Part shown: one piece after another, positions 54,819 to 64,000 of the stretch
How positions within the stretch are numbered: position 1 is the stretch's first letter
Layout: each line of letters starts with the position of its first letter
Origin: Rhynochetos jubatus
Taxonomy: Eukaryota; Chordata; Aves; Eurypygiformes; Rhynochetidae
Assembly: GCA_027574665.1 (NCBI GenBank)
Contig: CM050672.1
Location: forward strand, 6,308,001-6,372,000
DNA length: 64,000 bases
Direction: 5' to 3'
Translations under genes and position numbers: made by a program
Notes under the pieces: generated by a model
Seen by the model: the letters and a program-made list of their open reading frames with translations, nothing else
The model's database searches: none
What the model was told of the DNA's origin: nothing

Positions 54819-57800
54819 GGAGCTTCCTGGAGAAGCGGAGGAAGCTTTTCTTGTATGGAACAACCAACTGAAAGGCCTAACCCCTGCCAGCCCTGGGGCA
54901 GGCAGCTGTGCCAGTGATTCCTATGCACCTGTGGTGACACTGGGGCCTGGGTGCTGGCTGCCGCAGCACCACCGGCTCAGCACCACCGGCTCAGCGAGGC
55001 ATTGCCCTGAGCGACTGCGAACAGCCCCAGTGCCAGGAGCCCTGCTGCAGAGCCAGGTGGCTAAAATCAGGCATCCAGTTACTGCCAGCCTAGACAAAGG
55101 ATTGGTTTTTCATAGATCAAAACAGGTGTCAAACACCCAGGTGTGGGAGCGCAGCCCCGGGAGGGTTCCCCGGCTCCATCAGCCCACACCAAAGAGGACG
55201 AGAGAGCGGGTCCTTTGTTGGGGAGCGAGCATGGAGGGACTACCAGCTCCCCAACGGGGAGACCGTTGACCTTGGCCACTTAAGGTTCCAAGAACCTCAT
55301 GGCCCTCCCACCCCCACCCTCCGCTCTTTTCCTTATAGGTTCCACCCTTATTTTGGTAAGCGCCCTCTCTATGACTTGGAATTTCTGTAACTCCCATAAT
55401 TCAGGAAAATATACTGAAATTTCACGCAGATGTGAGTGATCTAATGAACGCTATCAGCATCAGGGGGATCTTCAGTAAAGGTGCAGGCAGAGGGAAGCTC
55501 TTCCTAGGCTCAAGAGCCATCAGTTGGCATCTGTTAACAAGAAAATGGAATTCCCTCCCACAGAACTGCGTGTTCCATGTGACTTGTTCCTGGGAATGTA
55601 GCTGGAGGAAGATGTCCATCCATGCTGAGCCTTCCTGACCTCTGCATGGAGGGGAGTCAGCAGCAACCCCCGAAAATGAAATTGTATCTATCAAGGGTTC
55701 TCCTAGCATTATCCTCATAGCTCCACATCTGGCAGGGAGAGCGATGGGGCAAGAGGATTGCATTGCCTGCCTGCCTATACAGCTCAGACAGGCTGGTGAC
55801 AGCTCGGCAATGTAAATGATGTATATTAAACCCTAAATAAAGTGCGAGGAACATGTTTGGGATCAGCAAATCCATCCTGACAAAAAGAAGCAAAGGAATG
55901 AAATCCCTTTTCCCAAAGAGACTGCTAAGTCTGTGGACTAAACGGAATCTAGTCCCACTGAAGAACAGCTCCTGAAGATTTATGGCTGCAGTCTCCCTGC
56001 TCTCATCAGCGGGATGCATCCGAATGTACACCAGGCAATGGGGCAGGGAGCCCCTGGGGAGGGTGATGTGAGGCTTGGCAGTGGGGCTCACATTCTCCTC
56101 CTCAAAATACTCAGGTTTCATCGAATCCACTTCATCCACACACATTTACAGCTGAGTTAATGACATTTCCTGCTGTGTTTCCCCATCAGCCGTTTATCAG
56201 ACCCAAGGGGTGGCTGCAGCCGAATGTCCCCCTGACTTCCAGCAGGCTTGTGGGCCTTTCTTCCCTGAGCAAGTGTAACCTTAAGGGTCTCTTGAACGTG
56301 TCTGCCACCGAATAGGCGTGATGTATTACAGGCTGTGACCAAGAATCGCCCAGCTGAGGAGAAGGGGACTCTGTTTTTGTTGATGCTGGAGTCACCTGCC
56401 CTGGAAGGATGCCGGGCAGCCTAGACAGCTGGCTGAGCAGCTCCAGTCACGGTGTTTGGAGCCAGCAATCAAGGCAAATGGGACCTGAGCGGTCACATTG
56501 CAGGCAGCAGTGCAGGGAAGAGCCCTGGGGATGCGTGTGCTGCTGCCCCAGCCTGGGAATGCATGGCTCTGGGTCAGGTTCCCAGGAATACAGACAGTCC
56601 CAGGCTTAATGCAAAACATGATCCAATGCAGCTTGCTTCAGCTTCGCGCTGTTGATATCCCAGCAGGTTTCTGTGCTCGCTCCCTCTGCCGAACCGCCTG
56701 TTCCAGCAGATTCATGCTTTGCAGGGAAAGCTTCTCAAACCAGACAAGCAGCTGGGCAAAGCCTGCAGCCAGCTGCTGGCTGGCAGCTCTGGGGAGATCC
56801 AGTGGCGTGAAGGCAAGCACTGGCCAGGGGAGGCTGAGCATGACACCCCAGATCAGTGCATCCCTCCCTCCACTGAAAGCCTGGCTCCCAGCTCCCCTGG
56901 GACCAAGAGCAAGCTCTCCGGTCCTGAAGAGCATTTGGGTGAGCAATCCATAATGCTGCCAAGGCAGAAACGCCTGCGGAGGTGGTGCCCAGAGCTCTGT
57001 ACCCCCGGACAAGGTCAGTCCTGCACTGCCCGCCTCCCGGCGCCCCACAAAGGGAAGTGCCTGGGGCTGTGGTCTGCAAGGGATGGGATGAGCCGCAGGG
57101 AATGGTCCTTTCTGGACTTTGTTAAGACTGTGAGTTTTTAACCAGTTTGTTGTATATTCTTTGTTGCCCTTTCATTTGAACAGGGGCCAAAAAGGTGGGA
57201 TCCAGATTTCAGGCATTTTCCTAGTGCCTCTTTCTGTTTGGGGGCCGCTGTTCTTGGTCTCTGTGGGCTGCAGCCATGCTACCTTGCACTCCCCAGGCCT
57301 TGGAGACCCCAGTCTCCCTCCAGGCTCTGCCCTCTGGGGGTCTGTGGGTCAGGCAGTTACCGTCGCAGGACACAGGGCCACGCTGCCAGCGCAAGATGCC
57401 GGCTCAGAGTGCAGGAGGCTGCCAGGACACCTCACCAGATGCATATTGTCTCTTTGTTCCTCTGAAAACCACAAAAAAGTTTTCACAGCTCAGTGATGCC
57501 CAGACAAAGATGACGTGAAATCTGTGGGAAGGCTTATTTTATTACAATATAGGAATTCACAGAACCAGATGTTTAAACTTAGCTGCTGCTCCTCCATACG
57601 AGCACCGCTGCCCCTGCTCAGTGGAGCTGTTTGCAGGATTATTTACAATGCTCTAAACGTGTCCACTGCTGCTTGAGGCTCCAAAAGCTGCTCAGAGTCA
57701 GGGCCAATGCCGCAGTGAGTCCCGTCTGTTCCTCTGTGCCACAGGACACAGTGGCAATGCCGGGGACATGGAAAGGCAGGGCAGCACGGTGCCCCTCGGT

Positions 57801-58923
57801 GACCCCTCCTCATGTCTGGCAGGATGCAGGGGACAAGGCTCAGCCTGCACACAGTTCCCAGCCAGGGAACCATCCTGCCTTGTGGGAAGTATTTTATAGA
57901 CCATGTTCCCTGGGGAAGTATCTCCTCTCCAGGACGGGATGCCATCGGCACTGCCTGCTGGCTCTAACCTCTAACTCCAAAGAGGCCAGCTAGTCTGCCT
58001 ACACAGAAGGGGCTAGGACCAAAGTTGTTGCTCCTTCTTCCTTTGTCTTGGCAGACTGGTTCATGGCCCATCAGGCAGGGCTCTGTCCTGGCTCCAACCC
58101 CTACCTCCAAAGAGGCCACCTGGACTGCTCCCGTGGGCTCCCAGGGATGGGTAGCCTCTCCGTAGTCCCCAAAGAGTCAACCCCCACGTCTGCTTTTCTG
58201 TCTTCTCTGCTGTTTCTCACCCGGGCTCTGGGTTCAAAGGAGCCCGAGTCCCCGGCTGGAGCTGTGTCCCTGATGCAGCCGGCAGCTGTTTTGCAACAGC
58301 CCGGGATGGCCTTTCCAAAACCAGCCAGCATCTGTTAGTCAACCCGAGCGCAGCGGCTTAGGGTCCTTAGGCTGGAACAGGGAAGCGAGGCTTACACGCA
58401 CGTCCAGGCTGGCAGTGGTGTTTGTTTCCCCAGCATCCAGAATTTCATTTTTTCCACCTCCACGCTGCCAGCACAGTCCTTATCCACTGCCCTGACACCT
58501 CCAGGGTTATTTCAAGCCGAACCACGCTGCCTCCATATGTGTTCCTGCCACGGGCTGCTGGTTATTCAAAGTGGATGCTGCTGTTGGTCCTCCTCGCTCC
58601 ATTCAGAAGTTGGCAGTCCTTAAAAGCTCATTCATCTTAGACAAATCTAGTGGCAATCACAGCCCTCATCCTGCAGGATCAGTTAACTCCTTCCTTCCCA
58701 TCAGCACAAGGTGCACGGGTCAGTGGTGACGCCTGGTTCTAATTAAAGCGACGCAGAAAATCCAGCACATTCCCCGCACAGCTCACAAGACACATGGATG
58801 TGGCTATGGAAAGGGGGAAAACACTACAATTGCCTGGAGGCAGGACATATGCCAGCTTATTGCATCCGAAAATCCAACCCCATGGGTAGCTGTGGGCGCT
58901 GTGTCACCTTGCTGGGGAAGGAC
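54819..58923. other. Gene-free DNA
   Basis: No assigned gene. A 14-bp direct repeat (CACCACCGGCTCAG) occurs at about 54966-54993. A diverged 40-bp duplication with core TCCAAAGAGGCCA lies at about 57958 and 58088. A 162-codon minus-strand open frame (55657-56145) is noted under findings. Confidence 0.5.
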
Positions 58924-59223
58924 GCAGCTCCCAGGATTGCAGCTCCCAGGGATGCCGCTCCCAGGGATGCAGCTCCCAGGATTGCAGCTCCCAGGGATGC
59001 AGCTCCCAGAATTGCAGCTCCCAGGATTGCAGCTCCCAGGGATGCAGCTCCCAGGGATGCAGCTCCCAGAATTGCAGCTCCCAGGGATGCAGCTCCCAGA
59101 GATGCAGCTCCCAGGATTGCAGCTCCCAGGGATGCAGCTCCCAGAATTGCAGCTCCCAGGGATGCAGCTCCCAGAGATGCAGCTCCCAGGATTGCAGCTC
59201 CCAGGGATGCAGCTCCCAGGGAC
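58924..59223. repeat. 15-bp minisatellite, 20 units
   Basis: Exactly 20 head-to-tail 15-bp units with constant part GCAGCTCCCAG and four main endings: GATT (A), GGAT (B), AATT (C), AGAT (D). Unit order is A B B A B C A B B C B D A B C B D A B B; unit 3 and the last unit carry single changes. A 75-bp five-unit block (C B D A B) is repeated exactly at 59059-59133 and 59134-59208. As 15 is a multiple of 3 and the unit lacks stops in most frames, long repetitive open frames appear on both strands; they are not genes. Confidence 0.97.
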
Positions 59224-62200
59224 ACATCTCTCGGACGGTGTCTGTACCAGAAACGCAGGAGTGTCGGGAGGGGGAAGCGGCTGCTGGGGAGCCCTCCGCA
59301 ATGATCGGAAATGTCGATGCGGGGCAGAGTGTGAGAATGGTATTTCCCCAGCAGAACTTGTAAAACTAAAGTGTAAAATTTATAAATCTGATCATCATTT
59401 CTTCCCTCGCCACCCCATATTCCTAGGTGCCGGAGGAAAATCAGCAAATGTTTGCAGGGAATTTCAGAGTCCATTCACCAGCTCGCAGGAGGTTTAGGCT
59501 GTGAATATGAAATAACAATTAAATACCTGGAGAAGTGCAACGCTCACCCCAGATTCCCCTACTCCCAGTGCACAGAAGGGGTGGCTCCCTCGGACGTGGC
59601 CATTGTTTAACAAAAATCTCCAGCAAAGCAAAAGCTCTGATTTAGCCCTGGGTGCAAAAAACCCCAAAGCACGTAGATTTTAATGACCAGGAGCTGAAGG
59701 TTTGTGGCTCCTTAGAGCAGACCATTGGCAAATCCTTCTGCTCGAGAGGTTTCCCCAGGTCTGCAAGTCGTAGCAAATGCTACCAAAATATTTTTTATGC
59801 AAGATCAACTCCGGAGTGAAATATAGAAACATACAAAGAAATCTCAATTAACCATCTGGCTCTACCGTTCCCGAAGCTCACAGCCATTTATCTCTGTCCA
59901 AAAGTGTGCTTTAAAGATGCAGTAGGAATCTTCCTCTGCCGAGAGAATTTCTGAGTGTATGTTTGGCCTTCAAACGTGTTAAACCAAACACCAAAGCTGG
60001 TGGGAAGTACATAAACACCAGAGACCGAGCAAGCTCGCTTCATACCTGAACTGGAGCTTGATTTTGGATGCAGAAATGTGTTTATTTTCTTGGAAAGAAA
60101 CAGGCCCTGGCCTTTCAGCTGTTACAGATTTCCTCAAGGGAATAATTTTTCTAGCAAACCTTGTTCCTTCTGTAATCCTTCGTAACAACTGACCGACTCA
60201 TGCTGCCCCAGCTTTAAAAATACATTTTCAAAGCCCATTAGCAAATTCACAGGTTTTTTTTATACACTGAGAATTAAAGTGGAAACATAAGACCTAGCAA
60301 ATTATTTTCGCTTTATATACAGTCTCCCTAGTAAACAAGTGTTGCAAGAGCCTGTGTGCTGTCGGCAGAGCACTGAGGGATGAAGAGCAGAACGTGGTCA
60401 CATGTGGTTTTATTCAGTGAGTTATTTATATAATCTGAAGTATAGTAACAATCTCCTTGGATCCAGAGACTCCCAGCTCCACAGCCCCTGCAGACAGTGC
60501 TCCTTGGCTTTCCCGACCTGTCTACATGGACACCCCTGAGCTCCAAGTGCTTTGCTTCTGCACGTCACCGCTCAGGAGTGAGCTCAGACCCGCGGAGCTC
60601 CCGGGAGCGTTTCCAGAGCCATGTTCTGGTGCTCCCCTGGTACAGCATCCCGCATCCTGGTGCTTCCCTGGCCCTGCGGACATCCAGCATCATCTGCACC
60701 CTGGACCTGGGGTGGAGGGTTTTGTGACAATGTCTGAAGGACACGGTGGCCCAGGAGCCAGTGTGACCCCATCCTTCCTTGTTCTCACCTCCCTCTGCCT
60801 TCCCAGAGGCCTGATTTCATGTCTAGAGGTGTCTGAAAACTCTGTGCCTCTAGAGTCTCCTCTCTTCCTCTGCATCCCATGACAGCCAGCACCTCTCTGC
60901 CCTCCCAAAGCAGCCTGACAAAAGTGACGTTCTCTTTCCCCCATGTCCTTGCCCCATGGGCCGGATCTGGCTGCACGGTGATGGGCACCACCGTGCCCCA
61001 TGTCCACATCCTCTGGGGTGGCTGGGGAGCCTCTGTCTGGGCCTCTGGGAGCCAGCGGCACAGCACACCTCGTTCCTCCAAGGAGGTGCAAGACGGGTGG
61101 AGAACGGCCCTGGCTGGAGTCTCTGTGCTTCCACCAGAAACCCATGGCGGGTGGTGCCGGGCTCCGCCAGGAGCATCTCAGCCAGGAGCGAGCTCTTGCT
61201 GCCGGTGTGACGCGGTGTCTGTGTGCCAGAGCCTGTACCAATGCTGTTGAGGTGGAGTGGAGCTCACGGTGCCGTGGCTGGCCTCTGCTCCAGGCACGCT
61301 CCAAGTGCATGGCACCCACTGCCTTATTTTCTCAATGAGGCTGAGGAAGACGCCTGTGCCAGGGCTTTCTCTGCCCCCCTCGGGAAGCTGCTGGGAGCAG
61401 AGCGAGGATGAAGGCGCAGGTGCTCGGGAGGCAGGAGGAGTGGAGCAGGTGGTGGTGGCTGAAGGTGTCCCTGCCCTCATTGGGGGTCCGCTGGGGGTGC
61501 GAGCTCTGCACATGCACTATGGGATCAACTATGCAACATTGCAGACTAGTGGTATGAGGGTAGATCGGCCGGGGACGCAGTGTGGGCTGAAGAAGGCCAG
61601 ATGAGGTCTGAGCAAACCCGCAGTCCTCATAAAATATCTGGTCCGCTCACCCTAAAGAAATGTTTTTAATCTCGCTGGCATTAAAGGTTACAGTCAGTCA
61701 TTCTCCAGGCAGGTGACTGGAATTCTTTATTGTGGCTGTTCAGTTATATCTTGAATAGCAATAAGGATTATCCTCCAGATTTCTGCATCTCACTCGGAGG
61801 CCCTAGCATGTGTTTATAATTTTCCTCTCCCTTTCAGGCAATGCCAGCAATCTCCTGAAGTTCTTAAATTGAACCTGTGAAATTTAATGGCTGGCCAGTG
61901 TATCTGACATATTCTTCCAAAATACTGTTTCAAGCGTGTTTCTCATACTGATTTATGATTTTTTTCACCAACAAGGTATCCACTGTATTTTATCACTAGC
62001 ATTTCTCATGCCATTCTTTGTCAGAAAGGAAGGTCAGGCCAACAATGCTTCTATGAATTTCCAAGGAGGAGCAGTAGGTGGCTGGCTTGGATTTCTTTAG
62101 TCTGTCTTTGCTGGTTGAAGCAGGCAAAGGCTTCCTCACGGCAGGGACTGGCGGGGTTCTGCCCCTTGACCCGAGTGCTGATGCCTGTGTGGTTGCAGAC

Positions 62201-62475
62201 ACTTGAACAGGAGCAGGTTGGGGTCCTGGTCAGCGGTACCAGCCGGGGCACACCACCTGGCCCCCTGCTCCCCGGCTCCAGGGGACCCCGTCCCACCGGT
62301 GGGTTTGGCAGTGCTGGGCCGGTGTCGCGCAGGCGTTGGCATTGCGTTCCTGCGCACGCAGCTCTGATGTGCTTCTCTGCTCTTGGTTACTGTTCTGTTA
62401 TGAGCCAGTAGTTTAAAACTCGAAATAAACACCAAGAATTTCCTGATGTGAGGGGAGGACACTGTTTCTCTTCCT
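59224..62475. other. Gene-free DNA
   Basis: No exon or RNA gene was recognised. AT-rich parts at 59340-59520, 60180-60440 and 61620-62000 alternate with GC-rich blocks. Confidence 0.55.
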
Positions 62476-62936
62476 GACCCAGTTGGAGCGAGTCCAGAGG
62501 AGGCCAGGGAAATGCTCTGAGGGCTGGAGCCCCTCTGCCATGGGGACAGGCTGGGGGAGTTGGGGGGTTCAGCCTGGAGCAGGGAAGGCTCCAGGGAGAC
62601 CTTTGAGCCCCTTCCAGTGCCTGGGGGGCTACAAGGAAGCTGGGGGGGACTTTTCCCAAGGGCAGGGAGTGACAGGACAAGGGGTAACAGGTTTAAATGG
62701 AAAGAGGGAGATTGAGATGGGCCATCAGGAAGGAATTCTTCCCGCAGAGGGTGGGGGGCACTGGGACAGGTTCCCAGAGAAGCTGTGGGTGCCCCATCCC
62801 TGGGAGTGTCCAAGGCCAGCCTGAATGAGGCTGGGAGCAACCTGGGCTAGTGGAGGGTGTCCCTGCCTGTGGCAGGGGGTGGCACTGGGTGGTCTTTAAA
62901 GTCCCTTCCAGCCCAAACCATTCTGTGACTTTATGA
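62476..62936 (+). mobile_element. CR1 LINE 3' end, plus orientation, longest copy in window
   Basis: It begins in the TTGGAGCGAGTCCAGAGGAG motif of the CR1 ORF2 end / 3' UTR, continues TTCAGCCTGGAGCAGGGAAG and the shared GTGACAGGACAAGGGGTAAC block, and ends AACCATTCTGTGACTTTATGA. At about 461 bp it reaches further 5' than the other copies but is still strongly truncated. Confidence 0.95.
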
Positions 62937-64000
62937 CCCAAAGGAACGACGATTTGGTGGAATGTAAAAATACCATAGGCTTTCCCTACAGACACGCTGC
63001 TCCTGCAGTGACTGGCTGGGTGACTTGGGACACTCCAGTGTCCCGGTCCCTAGTTTTGTGGAACCTCTCATGTGACATTGTCACCCTGAGGCCCACCCAA
63101 GGCCAGTGCCTGGCATGACATGGGGGCAGCTGGCTTGGCTCCGTGCAGCGCATGCAGTGGGTTTTCAGGCAGCGCTCGGTGACAGGCGGGATGCTGAGCT
63201 TCATGAATCTGTAATTGCAAATGTAGGGTTGTGGTAATGAGGGAATTCAATGAATCCACAGATTTCATATCTCCGCTGACCCTCTGTGGCCCATAAATCA
63301 TCTAAATACTGATTCCTCTTGTCTGTGGCCAAGAGGGAACAGTTAGTTCTTGTGTTTTTGAACAAGGCGACATCGTCTGGCATCGGATTTGAGGCTTTAT
63401 GGAGTCATCGTCTCTGTTTCTCAAAAGCTGTTTTCAAAAGTCATTTCTTTCACTGAACCTTTAATTGCTGCCCTCATCCCGTCGCAGCCCTTCCCTGCTC
63501 TCGTCGCATCCTCAGTCGTCACATCCTTGTCTGATGTGCGTCCTGGGGCTGCTCCTCTGCCACACAGCTCATACAGTGAATGGTTTAACCAAAACAGGCT
63601 CCACTTCACACGGCTCCCTGCCCTCCAAGGATGTGGTGGCAATGCCGAGACAAGGAGCTGCTCAGGGATGTTGCACAACCACAAGGGTTTACAGGAGGGA
63701 TCCGCCTGCACCACGCACCAACGCGCGCCAGGAGGAGGCTGGCAGAGAAACTTCTTTTCTTTTCTATTCAAATTGTCATCCCACCCCTGTCACCGCCACG
63801 GCCAAGTGTTTCCAGCTTCCACATGAAGCAGCACAAGGCAATCTGCTGCCTTCCCCTTCGCTGTGCTGCGGGGGTGAGCCGCGGTGGGCACCGGCACTGC
63901 CGCCATCCCTGCTCCCGTCTCGCGGTGCGGGGACTCCAGCCGTATGACTACCATCTCTTCCCTCCATCCCCGGCTCCCCACGGCCTCTCCTCCGGCCTGG
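62937..64000. other. Gene-free DNA to window end
   Basis: No exon was recognised. GC content rises in the last 250 bases. RSPO1, the next gene expected by synteny, has no visible coding exon in the window. Confidence 0.55.

Noticed and set aside
58810-58880. H-Y-N-C-x4-G-H-x4-C-like match to a retroviral zinc knuckle just before the minisatellite
   Set aside because: The first cysteine is missing, no flanking gag, protease or LTR sequence is visible, and a short match in one of many chance frames is weak evidence.
58798-59304. Long repetitive open frames on both strands over the minisatellite
   Set aside because: They follow automatically from a stop-free 15-bp unit; no start context, splice or family support.
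62136-62840. 234-codon minus-strand open frame
   Set aside because: Most of it is antisense CR1 sequence.

Overview
This is vertebrate nuclear DNA, almost certainly from a bird. The coding sequence is split by GT-AG introns. Five 5'-truncated CR1 LINE tails (the typical avian retroposon) are present. The GC-rich, compact layout is what one expects of an avian microchromosome. The gene order EPHA10 - CDCA8 - AIRIM (C1orf109), with EPHA10 and CDCA8 tail to tail and CDCA8 and AIRIM head to head, matches what I recall of human 1p34.3. The species cannot be named from the sequence alone.

Layout. (1) 1-9748, + strand: the 3' half of EPHA10, eleven exons from the end of the second fibronectin III domain through the transmembrane segment, a catalytically dead kinase domain and the SAM domain to the stop codon; tandem AATAAA signals near 14.35 kb suggest a 3' UTR of about 4.6 kb. 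(2) 14.4-35.8 kb: gene-free DNA with two CR1 copies, small tandem repeats, a CpG-dense patch near 31.9 kb and a 22-bp CA/TG palindrome. (3) 35.8-41.67 kb, - strand: complete CDCA8 (borealin), ten coding exons, 300 residues, with a poly(A) signal at 35.8 kb. (4) 41667-41842: a 176-bp CpG-rich bidirectional promoter with NF-Y, CHR, ETS and CRE-like motifs. (5) 41843-43.44 kb, + strand: complete AIRIM, four coding exons, 209 residues. (6) 43.45-64 kb: no recognisable coding exon. It holds an orphan CpG island at 49.15-49.63 kb, a palindromic homeodomain-type element at 51.8 kb, a 20-copy 15-bp minisatellite at 58.92-59.22 kb and a 461-bp CR1. The next gene expected by synteny is RSPO1, but no RSPO1 coding exon is visible.

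Roles. EPHA10 is an ephrin-receptor pseudokinase at the plasma membrane. Borealin is a subunit of the chromosomal passenger complex in mitosis. AIRIM works with the SPATA5/SPATA5L1 AAA-ATPases in ribosome maturation. The shared promoter couples a G2/M gene to a ribosome-biogenesis gene. I saw no prokaryotic feature, CRISPR array, rRNA or convincing tRNA. Apart from the three genes and the repeats, the most interesting points are splice-level oddities (a GC-AG intron, two stop-free in-frame mini-introns, a decoy donor in CDCA8), the minisatellite's higher-order structure and the orphan CpG island.
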